Below are positions 12,301 through 26,500 of a stretch of DNA of 64,000 bases, piece by piece. A program made the position numbers and the translations under genes. This stretch comes from Dysidea avara (Eukaryota; Porifera; Demospongiae; Dictyoceratida; Dysideidae). Location of the stretch: NCBI RefSeq assembly GCF_963678975.1, contig NC_089281.1:29563616-29627615 (forward strand), read 5' to 3'. The notes beneath the pieces were generated by a model. The model was given only the letters and a program-made list of their open reading frames with translations, was not told where the DNA came from and ran no database searches. How positions within the stretch are numbered: the first letter of the stretch is position 1; each line of letters begins with the position of its first letter.

Positions 12301-14141
12301 TCATGAAGTACACCTTAGCTATGTTTGGGACCTACTTGACATGGTCACTATAATGAGGTGGTCTTATTAATGAGGTCATGAAGTACACCTTAGCTATGTT
12401 TGGGACCTACTTGACATGGTCACTATAATGAGGTGGTCTTATTAATGAGGTCATGACTTGGTCTTAGTAAAGTTTTATGATTTTTTTTATTATGTGAATT
12501 ATAAATATCAAGTATTAATGTGTTTAATTTTTATACAACTGGCTGAAGAAACTTGACATGAACAATGCTATTAATATTGGGCTCTGCAAGGTGTTGACAG
12601 TAACTGCTTAATTCAGTTGTATGTGGTAGTTTTTGTTGGTTTTGTAGTTTCATGTTTCATTGGCAGTAGATTTTCCCCTAGCTCTTTTTGTAATGTGCTT
12701 AATTTTTTTTCTCTCCCAAATCTTGCATGAAAGATGTATATTTTTATGCTTACAGTTCTTATGGAGTGACTGTGCTTGCCAAGAAAGTCTCACCAAGTTT
12801 GACAGCAGAAAGACTGGCAAGGTTTTTCGAGGGTTACAACGTATGATGTTTGTATTGCTATATTCTGTTCCAACATGTTTTGTTACCTTGTACAGGTTAC
12901 AGAAAGAGATATCATGTTTGAAACAAAACAAGATGGAAAAGTTCAAGTTAGAAATGCTCTAATTGCCTTTGGTACTCCTGAACTAGCTAAGCAAGCAGTT
13001 AGAGAAGGACGTGACAAACACCTTGATGACCGCTACCTAAACTTGTCCATCAAGAATGAGTAATGAACAAATATAATGGCACAGATGTGATATGTATTAA
13101 GAAACAAGCTGTCTGAGTTATCTCCTCTATGAAGACTTCATCCCAAGCAGTTCAGCTCTATAGCAAAATGGTCTAAAAATTTGGTCCTTAAGTCTCCATT
13201 ATTATATTTTGTACAAGCCTGTTGGATTGTCTTTGTCTTTCTTATGGAGGTGTTAGTGTTCTTAATATGAATATGACAGTACATTCTTTGTGATCGTATA
13301 TTGTACAGTAAAACTTGCCTGTGCTGGTCACTTTGTACACAAATTACACATTATTCACAGATAATGTGGTGACCTTAATAGACAGGTTTCACTTTCTCAT
13401 AATTCAGAGACTTTGCATGTTCTTACTTTTCTTCCTAGCTCAAAGAATTATACATACCCCAACACAGAAGACACTGAGAAAATTGATACAAATCAAGATA
13501 CAACACCTAATCATCATCAAGATACAACACCTAATCATCATCAAGATACAACACCTAATCATCATCAAGATACAACACCTAATCATCATCAAGATACAAC
13601 ACCTAATCATCATCGAGATACAAGACCTAATCAAGACACAATTATGTTACATGGACTAATCCCATACAGTACAACTGAAGATGAAATAGCCGACTACTTT
13701 CAAGACTATCATGTACGAGATAATTTGTGGCAAACTTAGCTTTTGTAACAGTTCCAAATAGCTATTAGAATTTTTAATAACAAAAAATTTTGATGAGTTT
13801 CCAACAGCATATGGAATAAGTGCAACTGGAAAAAAAAAGAAAATTTGTTTCACCAATTTTCTGTTCATTCCCTCTATACATGTCAATACAATTAGTATCA
13901 AATTTGTATGGTCTTAACACTAGTATATGAAGTATTATGAACCTGCAGCCTATAATATGTTGGTTTTCCCTTATAGGTTTGTTCTGAGGATGTTAAACTG
14001 CTAGTGGACAGCAGTGGCAAATTGACTGGAGTTATTCAAGTGACTTTTCCCTCTACAGATGTTGCCAGAAAGGCTGTGAAGGAGAAAGATGGTAGACATT
14101 TTATTGGTAGACCACTGCACCTAACTCCTCATAATTTGTAA
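333..14141 (+). CDS. PTCD3: PTCD3 (mS39) homologue fused to three quasi-RRM domains
   Basis: Exons: 333-413, 481-500, 724-769, 822-890, 1066-1161, 1214-1274, 1324-1386, 1432-1605, 1655-1775, 1822-1909, 1967-2027, 7450-7575, 7629-7727, 7775-7828, 7986-8002, 8369-8480, 8530-8558, 8621-8715, 8765-8843, 9166-9247, 9303-9382, 9612-9676, 9723-9791, 9848-9889, 10441-10513, 10569-10660, 10713-10738, 11037-11215, 11728-11870, 12756-12840, 12896-13059, 13439-13712, 13977-14141: 1009 aa, all phases agreeing. Residues 1-27 look like a mitochondrial presequence (MLASNVPCMFTRHQAVRAS). Residues to about 673 follow vertebrate PTCD3 (689 aa), a PPR protein of the small mitoribosomal subunit: ALASTV, ISLETRNNLLELL, SPWTLKYPRKVW, NKAEKLFESM. 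Residues 674-1009 carry three RRM folds ending NFMNLSLKH, RYLNLSIKN and GRPLHLTPHN, like hnRNP-H/F and GRSF1. The alternative is two adjacent genes, but no start codon or poly(A) signal was found between them. The 7986-8002 and 8369-8480 exons are least certain. Confidence 0.8.
905..1035. mobile_element. GGACAC-type MITE, copy in PTCD3 intron
   Basis: Contains TTAATGTGGACACTTGAG and CACCTTGATAATCAGGACAC, ending CCATATTACTGTAGT. The same sequence set recurs at 7195-7312, 8888-9140, 58775-58915 and 62270-62320. The outline (GTTAATGTGGACAC to GTGTCCATATTAC) is an inverted repeat. Confidence 0.6.
2145..2310. mobile_element. MITE family A, copy 1 (ends AGTAGGGATCC)
   Basis: The ends are inverted repeats (AGTAGGGATCC and GGATCCCTACT). 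The interior shares the stretch AAAAAGTAGTGAAACAAGAG with the copy at 4465-4675. It has no coding capacity and lies in the 5.4-kb intron 2028-7449. Confidence 0.7.
2540..3060 (+). repeat. Direct repeat block, copy 1
   Basis: Shares long stretches with 5850-6400, for example GCCTGATTGAAGATAAAAGG and AAGATGTCTCTAGGATG in the same order. Both blocks flank R4 copies, but R4 is forward next to one and reversed next to the other. Confidence 0.65.
3180..3990 (+). mobile_element. Dispersed element R4, copy 1 (forward)
   Basis: About 0.8 kb. Hallmarks are a short run of GACTGACTGACTGATGCC, a GGCTTGATTTTTTCACTG stretch and an open fragment reading roughly LRVPVLF in other copies. The same element recurs reversed at 5170-5815 and 15880-16440, and forward at 46200-47420. 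No transposase is recognisable, so it is either a non-autonomous DNA element or a decayed fragment. Confidence 0.65.
4027..4226. mobile_element. Hairpin MITE, about 200 bp
   Basis: A nearly perfect foldback. The left arm runs from GACCATAACACATC through CACGATATTAAATCACAG to ATATCCCTACTGTGC, and the right arm is its reverse complement, ending GATGTGTTATGGTCC. The loop is about 25 bp at 4130-4155. No coding capacity. Confidence 0.8.
4465..4675. mobile_element. MITE family A, copy 2 (long hairpin)
   Basis: The two halves are near-complementary over most of their length: one half has a GAACAAGAGATGAATGATGG stretch, the other its complement ending ACTACTTTTTATTACATAG. The right end reads GATCCCTACTTC as in copy 1. 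Non-autonomous, foldback type. Confidence 0.75.
4859..5084. mobile_element. MITE family B, copy 1 (ends CTAGATCAGGGAT)
   Basis: Inverted arms: CTAGATCAGGGATCAAAGAAC at the left and its complement ending ATCCCTGATCTAG at the right. The inner arms share GGAACAGCTGAAAGTT and CATGTAATCC in opposite orientation. A related copy lies at 47510-47670, and a decayed piece near 15740-15840. Confidence 0.75.
5170..5815 (-). mobile_element. Dispersed element R4, copy 2 (reversed)
   Basis: The reverse complement of 3180-3990 over most of its length, including the ACTGAC-type repeat near 5605-5625 and the CCAGCCTCAA end near 5765-5780. It contains a 95-codon open frame on the minus strand (LRVPVLFADNA) that I regard as a remnant, not a gene. 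Confidence 0.65.
5850..6400 (+). repeat. Direct repeat block, copy 2
   Basis: Second copy of the 2540-3060 block in the same orientation, about 80 percent alike by eye. The pair brackets the inserted hairpin elements of the PTCD3 intron. Confidence 0.65.
6695..7157. mobile_element. TIR element C, copy 1 (ends CCAAGAGTTCATAA)
   Basis: About 460 bp with terminal inverted repeats of roughly 90 bp, starting CCAAGAGTTCATAATATATA and ending with the complement. The arms include GAGAGTATCCTACTCTCATA and CCCCTGTAGAAGGGCGTAT. The core has no open frame. A second near-identical copy is at 24613-25074, and a 100-bp relative with the same ends is at 46298-46399. Confidence 0.85.
7195..7312. mobile_element. 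GGACAC-type MITE, second copy
   Basis: Runs from GTTAATGTGGACACTTGAGG to AATGTGTCCATATTACATTAG, inverted at the two ends. Lies just upstream of exon 7450-7575. Confidence 0.65.
7321..7372 (+). repeat. 22-bp tandem repeat, about 2.4 units
   Basis: The unit TCAGGTAGTTATGGTGATGAGA occurs twice in full and once in part, immediately 5' of exon 7450-7575. Confidence 0.85.
7990..8160. mobile_element. Pogo-like MITE with TGTTCTATTAGAGTAT motif
   Basis: Contains GAAAATGACTGTTCTATTAG, a GAGCTCTGTATAAA stretch and the end TTGGATAACCAAGGGTCCAC. These match the element at 21055-21250 in order. The GGATAA...GGTCCACTGTAG end resembles Tc1/mariner-pogo terminal repeats; that family assignment is inference. 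Confidence 0.6.
8231..8257 (+). repeat. Poly-C / poly-A tract
   Basis: 18 C followed by 9 A in an intron; a likely assembly or polymerase-slippage hotspot. Confidence 0.9.
8888..9140. repeat. GGACAC-type MITE with internal 17-bp tandem expansion
   Basis: Begins like the other GGACAC copies (CCTGTTAATGTGGACACTTG). An internal 17-bp unit, AGGACACCTTGATAATC with variants, then repeats about twelve times. It fills most of the intron 8844-9165. Confidence 0.75.
11995..12465 (+). repeat. 75-bp minisatellite, array 1 (about six units)
   Basis: The exact period is 75 bp: GAGGTCATGAAG starts at 11995, 12070 and 12145, and later units follow almost unchanged. It lies in the intron 11871-12755 of the fused gene. 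The reverse complement of the same unit forms the large array at 56590-57490. Confidence 0.95.
13494..13631 (+). repeat. 24-bp coding minisatellite, linker repeat DTTPNHHQ
   Basis: Five perfect or nearly perfect 24-bp units and one degenerate unit lie in frame in exon 13439-13712. Each encodes DTTPNHHQ; the last is changed to DTRPNQ. The unit length is a multiple of three, so copy-number change keeps the frame. The linker lies between quasi-RRM 2 and quasi-RRM 3. Confidence 0.95.
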
Positions 14142-14166
14142 CAACCAACCTGTTTTTGATTATCAA

Positions 14167-14172
14167 AATAAA
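14167..14172 (+). terminator. Poly(A) signal of the PTCD3-quasiRRM gene
   Basis: AATAAA lies 26 bp after the stop codon at 14139-14141, in the expected orientation. No canonical AATAAA was seen between 10738 and 11037, where the PTCD3 part would end if it were a separate gene. Confidence 0.65.
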
Positions 14173-15879
14173 TATTGTGTATATACAGGTAATATGTGAA
14201 GTTGATGCTAAAGTAGGTCCTCTAAAGTATAATAGTTGAAACCTCACACCTTGGATAAGATTGTCACGCACACATGCACTAACACATAAACACAAAAAAG
14301 GCAAAGCCTCCAGCAGTTGTGCACAAAACAGCTATTGCTGCCTGGTAAACCAGCACTGGAATGCCTCCTGTGTACCACTCAGACACTTGAGTCTTAGACA
14401 TATGCTCATGAGAAGAGACTATATAGTAGTCACAGGAATACTGTTCAGGTCTGATGGAGAGGCTACAAAGTCTGAAGTTCCGACAGTGCCAGCTACATGC
14501 ATTACACACATTATTGTAGCAACTGAGGTTACTAGGTGTTAGCAGTGTGTACATCTAGTAGTCACATTGTGACAAGTAATATTACTGGAACATTCACTGC
14601 TAAGGAGACACCAAACTAGTATGAAATACAACTTGTTCACTATAATGGCAGTCAACAGGACAACTGAGTTGATATGTTGTAAATAATTTTTGATGATAAC
14701 TGGTTAAAACTTGTGCACCATACAAAACAGTAACACTAGTTGCTAAGGAGTGTTGCCATGATATTATAATATATCTGGTGGTACATGTATTGTATTATAT
14801 GCCATTATGCCAACATGCGATGGTATGTAAATAATTATGTGTAATTACTAAAAAATAACATGTGCACAAAATTGTCAAAGCAATTGCAAGATAACCTCCA
14901 CTTAGTGAATGGAGCTAATATTGGTCATTCCTACAACTTCTCCACAGATCTGAAGGAAGCCATATGGATATAGCTGCCATTAAGAGACTTCATTCATTAT
15001 CTTGATGCTCAATGGATTTCAGGTTAATCATTTCAATTGTGGATATCCTAACATTATGAACTCAATGTTATTTAATTGCTGGGAAGGGAAATCATACAGA
15101 TGCATCAAGATCACCATGGGGATGAAATACAGGCTATTGATTGCCTTTAAGATGGGCCTATTTTGCCCAACTGAAATGCTTTCAGGGATTTCCCAAAATT
15201 CTCACCTATTGTGCTCTTCAGTGGTCCCATTATTCTCCTAGGTTAACAACACTGCTTTAGAACATTTTAATCAGTGAATGCTCTATTAGAGTATTTCACT
15301 ACGAGCTACTGTTCTATTAGAGAGTATTGATGTAAGGAGCTATGTACAATGCAGTTTCCACTGACTGCTCTATTAGGGAGTATCAATCTATTTTCATGCA
15401 ATTAAGCTCCATAGTTTGAAATATCAATATCCACCTCATTATGCTGCAAGCCTATTATGCTTTTTATTGTGCTGAGCTTGCTGGCACATTTTGATGCAGG
15501 CCTACTTCAAAGTATTCAGTGAGCTCGTTAACTGCATGTGGCTTCCCCTTGCTCAATGTATATTTAATTTCCATTCCTCCTCAGGATGTCAACTTTGATG
15601 GTTGGTGTTGTCGTAGTCTCACAGAAACATGTGGACAAAATGACACTATCACAATGAGGTAACACCTTATGTTTCAGTATCCTGGTTATGTTTCAGTATC
15701 CTGGTTATTAAATTAAAACAGTATCTTTCTTAAAGTCATGACTAAATTAGGGATTAGATGTTCACTAATCACTATAGTACATCTCCAGGTATAGGTGACC
15801 TCCCTTGTTTCACTACTTTGTTGTTCTATGATCCCTTATTGAAATTCCCTTATACTTGATAATTATGACTGGTGAACCT

Positions 15880-16225
15880 ATGCATAAACAAAAATGACAC
15901 CAGACTCATGTTCCAACTATCATTATGAGAAGCAGCCATTACACTTCATTTCAGTTTGTTATGCAGTATCACAAACAAATTGCAGTACAACAAGTGCCTC
16001 TGCAATCAATCCAGTCACTACAGAAAATATGGACAATTTCCATACACATGTAGGGAAGTCATCATGCACTAACACCTTGCACTGTCAGCAAATGTAACAA
16101 AGGAGGTATATCCATGATGCTTGCAATGTATGTACTGAGGTATGTCTAAAGGCACCTGTTGGGCTAGAGCAATATCTAATAACAAAATAATCAAGCCTGT
16201 AGTCAGTCAGTCAGTCAGTCAGTCA

Positions 16226-16264
<39 letters not shown>

Positions 16265-16440
16265 GGCCGGCCGGCCAGCCAGCCAGTCAGTCAGTCAGCC
16301 AGTCAGTCAGTCAGTCAGTCAGTCAGCGGAAAATTCCGCTGAATAAAAAATTAAAATTTTATAGCAACCTATGGAAGAATTTTGGAGGCACTTTTTGGCT
16401 TGTATCCAATATTGCCATTTCTGGTCAATATTTTTTTCTG
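15880..16440 (-). mobile_element. Dispersed element R4, copy 3
   Basis: Shares the AATGACACCAGACTCATGTTCC-type start (also near 5170) and the ATTCCGCTGAATAAAAAATT / TTGGAGGCACTTTTTGGC end with the 5170-5815 copy. Its ACTG repeat has expanded to about 130 bp. Confidence 0.6.
16200..16327 (+). repeat. Tetranucleotide array (AGTC)n/(AGCC)n/(GGCC)n
   Basis: Blocks of AGTC, then AGCC, then GGCC, then back to AGCC and AGTC: a roughly symmetrical array with stepwise base changes. It sits where other R4 copies have only three to five ACTG units. Confidence 0.9.
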
Positions 16441-16895
16441 TGAAAAGTCAGTGCAAATTAAACCTCCATGATCCCTAATATAGCTAAAGTACTGCTGTAA
16501 TTTTAAACTTTGTTTAGGTTAGCTACATACTACAAACATTGCAGAGTGTTTTAGCATTAGACCTTGTGATGATGATGATTATATAGTTTACAGCAAAACA
16601 CTTTTTGTATTCATTTGCAGATGGTAATTAATTGTAAGTGCTAAGTACTTTTGTTTTATTTGTTTTTAGTTTTAGTATAATTTTTTATGTGAAACTGATT
16701 AGTTGAGCTTCAGTTTTAAAGTAATTTTCAGACACCTAAAATAGGCCCAACTTTTTTCACTTTTAGTTTAATAATAAGGATATATTAAATGTCGTACTTT
16801 ATATCACACACTGTAGAGGTTGAGAAGTAGAGGTTTGATCTCAGTTCACACACTGGCTTATAATATTATGTTAGGGTAACTGACTGTTCTATTTG

Positions 16896-17098
16896 TGACC
16901 AGGCCTACAAAAATAGGGCACGTGGGCACATAAGATTTGCCTACTCAATTTTACAAATGTTTATGACTTTTTATACTGTTATTGCTCATATTGGTCAAGT
17001 AATTTTCAGCACTTACATACACACAAGTTACAGAATGCAAAGATTCTGTTCCAGTCTGAAGATATGATGCGAGTTTGTGCTATTTTTGTAGGCCCAAT
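16896..17098. mobile_element. Short TIR element, about 200 bp
   Basis: Flanked by inverted GGCCTACAAAAATAG and CTATTTTTGTAGGCC. AT-rich interior, no open frame. Confidence 0.65.
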
Positions 17099-17972
17099 CA
17101 CATTTAGCCACTTCTCATTGATTCCTAGAAGACCTTATAGGGATATAATTATGTATGAATATGATAATTATAGTAACCTAGTAAAAAACATCAGCTGGTG
17201 TCCTGTATAAATAGCACATGTTGGATGGCCGGGGAATAATCTAACTGTAGTCACTTATAGTTAGGCCTGAGTCAAATTTTGTCCAAAATGCTTTCATTTT
17301 TCACTAATTATGCTCTTCAGTGTTCCCATTATGTTTCTAGGTTAGCAACATTTCTTACAATAATCTTTGAACAATAAATCTTTAATCAGTGAATACTCTA
17401 TTGCATTACAAAGTGACTGTTCTATTAGAGAGTATCGATCTACTGACTGTTCTATTAGGGAGTATTGATCTATTTTCAAGGAATTAAGTCCATAGTTTCA
17501 TCCACCTAATAATTGTGCTTTTTATTGTGTTAGCATAGCACTCTAGCCTATTATGCTTCTTATTATGCTAGCATAATTATTTGACACAAGCCTAGTTGCA
17601 ATTAAGAGAACACTGCAATAACAGATGTCCAATTATAAAAATGAGAAAAGCTAGTTTTGTTATCCTAATCTATTATGGACAGGGAGTTCATGAGTGGAGA
17701 CTACATGAGATTGGTTGACACTATAACAAAGCTACAAATTCTGCTTCATTTCAGCCTCTATCACTACTAACAACAGTCAGTTAACAGCCAACCACCTTCA
17801 GGATCACATGTCAACCTATATAGTATATATACAACGATCATAATACTTTAATTTAAGAATCTCAAGACAGATGAACATATTGATGAAAATACTCTAATAG
17901 AGCAGTCACACGATATATACCGTACATGTATTTGTTCACAGCATACAGAAGTGTAATGAGATAATGATCATA

Positions 17973-23303
<5,331 letters not shown>

Positions 23304-23539
23304 CTTTGCTTGCTGAGTGAATCACTTCTCGAAACTGCTCAGGCTGGTCGTGGATGGGTGGAGATATCGCGTTGGCCACTTACAACCAAAACTCCGACTT
23401 CACGTTGTTATCGTATTGACACGAATTCTCACAACACTGTGTACGCAAAACACATTCACTGACAAGGGTAGTAGTTACTGATGTATACGTGCTCACCAAT
23501 TTGATCTGTGTTGGTTTCTATGGTAACAGCGAAATAACA
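23304..23539. promoter_or_regulatory. Putative bidirectional promoter, CFAP58 / ENO4
   Basis: 236 bp between two divergent start codons. The stretch GGTTTCTATGGTAACAGCG at 23513-23531 contains a GTTTCTATGGTAAC half-palindrome like an X-box, the target of RFX factors that drive ciliary genes. RFX control is inference from this motif and the identity of the two genes. Confidence 0.6.
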
Positions 23540-26500
23540 ATGGCCGCAAACAGGCCCCTGTCTAAGAGCGAATTACAACAAAAGCTAAGAAGGAAGGCCG
23601 TCCGGTTTTTTAAGGCACACGATGTTGAATCAAAACTAGAGAGTTTGTTGAATGAAATGTTTGCAGCTCAACCGAGTGACGTATACGGATACATGGTGAG
23701 CATTTATCAGAAAATTATGCATAATTTACTACATTGCAGTCTGAATATTTCCACTCTCTGTCACTGGAGCCAGTTATATCAGGGATTAAAATACGTGAAA
23801 TATTGGATACCAGTGGAGACAAAGCAGTTGAAGTAGATCTGTACTGCACAATTGATGGAGTGTCCAAAGTGAGTTAATTTAATTAATAGCTGCCAATATG
23901 CTGAGTTGTCAATACAACTGTGAAATACACGTGTACACAAGCATACAAGCACGGACACATACCACCACTCAGCCCAGCAGCAAACTGTCAGGTATACTCT
24001 AAGCATATATATCTTAAAGAGTACAGTGCGTATGTACATGTGAGCATGTGTGCATGCCAGTGTGTCTGTGTAACAGAGATGTTTCTTTAGCTACTAACCA
24101 CTTACCCTTCATGCCAACAGACATGGCTGCAGTGTTTTGCAGTTCAGGCTAGCTATTACTGTTAATCGTTGCATCACATAGCACATAGCTTCCCCAGTTG
24201 GTAATGGTGGTGGATTTCATTAAAGATAATACACATTGCATCATTCTGCTGGGTCTGTCTATGCCTTATTGCCTATTTTCAAAGTATGGAAAACTACTGG
24301 TTTATTCAGAGTATATCACTTGCCAATGGTTAAGGACCATGCAACCTTCCAGATCATCCACTGTGAGTGAGTCATGATTAGAGAGTGGTGGGGAAAGGCA
24401 AAAGCTTTTATGGGTTCTCAAAACCAGCTAAAACGAGAGAAAGTGGCCAGAGCTAATTGTACAGCTTGTCACAAGTTGATTTTAACATTGAAATGTGAAG
24501 GTCAAACCTGTCGGATGAGGTCACTGTGAAATCCCTAGCACATCTTATCATCTGGTGATGATAGTATAAGTTGGATATTAGCACTGACACTGTTTAACTA
24601 TATTATGTTATAGCAAGAGTTCATAATATATATACTAAGGAGAGTATCCTACTCTCATATACCCCTGTAGAAAGGCGTATCGTGAAGTTATGACGTAACG
24701 ACAAGATGTTGTGGTTTGTGACGTACATGAAGCCGTAAAAGTGCAAGAATCGTTAGCACCGTTTCACACTTGCGACGCTCAGGATAGCCGTATTCACGAA
24801 TGGCCTAGTAAGAAACACCTACGAAGCGGTCTTAACCCATGAAGGAACAATTGTAGTTGGGTGAGAAACGTTTAGAGCTGGAGTTAATTTGGTTGCTAGT
24901 GACGTTGGTAGGCACGCGTTCAATCGATACCATGTTCAACTAATGACATCATTAATTATACAAAGAAAAACGGGCGAACTCAGAAGTGTTACGTCATAAC
25001 TTCACGATACGCCTTTCTACAGGGGTATATGAGAGTAGGATACTCTCCTTAGTATATATATTATGAACTCTTGGTTATAGTTAATCCTGCCTGTGACTTA
25101 GTTGGTACAAACAGTTACCTAATAATGCTTTTGGTAATGTTCCCCCACATATGTAAACTATATGGTCACTATTTAAATATAAACTTGTTTATGATTAAAT
25201 CCTCTGTGGTTTCCCTCCCAACTGATAGATTTTTTTGATGATGTTTGTTTGAATGAAAATTGAAAACTTTAGACTCCAAAATATTTCTGACCTATGATAG
25301 CAGTTAGTGTAACAATACATCAAAGTGACTGTCCAACTATACATGTTGAAACTTCCCAATAGTTTATACCTTATTGGCTACACCTCAGTTTTGTTTTACA
25401 GGATGGTATGTTGTAACTGGGTTGTGTGTTTTTAGAAAGTCTCCAGCTGGGTTTCATCATTTGGTGGCGAGGCTGACGTTGAACGTATCATTTCTACAAC
25501 AGAAGAATCACTAAGTCATACATTGAAGAAAATTCCAGTCAAGAATCAAAAGGATATCGATCAATTACTGGAAGAAAATGTCACCTCTGACAAGTCCTTG
25601 GCTCAAGCAGTCTCCTATGCAGCAGCAACTGGAGCAGCTATGCTGTCAAAAATACCTCTATATAGACACATCACCATTAAAGAGGTTTGATCCAAGGTGT
25701 AAACTAGTGCACACAGAGTGACACCTCTGCCTTTTTTTCACAGGAAGCAGAGGCTTTGACTCCTCTGCCTCTACTGAGCATGTTGGCCTTTGGCAGACAC
25801 AGCTCTGCCAAGCTAAGATTCTCAGAATTTCTTTTATCTCCAGCCAGCACAATTGATGTAATAGAGGTGTGTGGGGCGTTTATGTACTAGGTCAACCCCC
25901 TGCACACTAACTGTCTTCAGGGCCTATACTGACTGGGAGGTCTACAATTATTAAAACAACAATGTTATGTTCACACTTGTAGCAAGTACAAAAGTTGATT
26001 GTAGTCTACAAAAACCTGTGGAAGACATTCACAGAGAAACATGGAGTAAGATGACAAGAGTGCCCCTTGTCAAGAAGGTTTTTTAAATAGAATTGTCTAT
26101 TGCTCACAGCCCAGTGGAGTACCTATAACATCATTTGGAGCCTACTGTCCTGTAATTGACAAAGTTGACCCAGTCCTGGAACTACTACAAGAATCATGTA
26201 GGGAAGCAGGTCTACAGCAAGACCACGTAAACATCTGGATTAATGTAACAGCTGATCATATGTTTGACCAGGTGAATGCTTTGCTGTCCATTAAATGTTA
26301 CCACAAACTTGTTGTCCCCAAGTAGGACAAAGGTAAATATGAGCTGTGTACAGGTGTTTGGAAAGCCACAGATGACTTGGTAAATATCTACTGTGATTTA
26401 CAACAGGCACATCCGAACATTAAAGGATTTATAAACCCTTTTCATAGTCATGTGAGTAATATTATAATGTTTGTTAGCTTATTAGAATTCTGACATCATT

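Larger units (their letters stand above)
11037..14141 (+). other. Quasi-RRM region of the fused gene (three domains)
   Basis: Sub-annotation of the preceding gene. Domain 1 (about residues 705-780, exons 11037-11215 and 11728-11870) has helix QQLTEHELVNFFREYG and strand YAVVVFPTPQLAQRAVEEK. Domain 2 (about 781-862, exons 12756-12840 and 12896-13059) has SLTAERLARFFEGYNV and ALIAFGTPELAKQAVREG. Domain 3 (about 930-1009, exons 13439-13712 and 13977-14141) has HGLIPYSTTEDEIADYF and VIQVTFPSTDVARKAVKEK. Domains 2 and 3 are joined by an 8-residue tandem-repeat linker. Each lacks the aromatic RNP1/RNP2 signature of classical RRMs, as in the quasi-RRMs of hnRNP-F/H and GRSF1, which bind G-rich RNA. 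Binding by this protein is inferred only. Confidence 0.7.
14142..17972. other. Gene-free interval with repeats
   Basis: Between the 3' end of the PTCD3-quasiRRM gene and the 3' end of CFAP58 (tail to tail). I see no convincing coding exon. It holds a duplicated block (15180-15560 and 17270-17600, sharing GTGCTCTTCAGTG-type sequence), an R4 copy with an expanded tetranucleotide array, a decayed family-B piece near 15740-15840, a TIR element at 16896-17098 and several copies of the TGTTCTATTAGAGAGTAT motif. Confidence 0.6.

Noticed and set aside
11995-12465. Regular direct repeats as a CRISPR array
   Set aside because: The 75-bp units abut with no unique spacers, in a eukaryotic intron; this is a minisatellite.
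12660-12962. Opposing open frames on both strands around 12650-12960
   Set aside because: Reading across the intron 12841-12895; the spliced chain matching the RRM fold uses different frames.
11037-14141. Quasi-RRM part as a separate gene with its own start
   Set aside because: The first exon's frame hits a stop upstream without an ATG, the phase fits the PTCD3 exon at 10713-10738, and no poly(A) signal lies between. The first internal Met (about 11150) would cut off the conserved start of exon 11037-11215. Kept as the alternative.
15002-15241. 79-codon open frame in the gene-free interval
   Set aside because: No recognisable domain, part of a block repeated near 17270, and no splice context.
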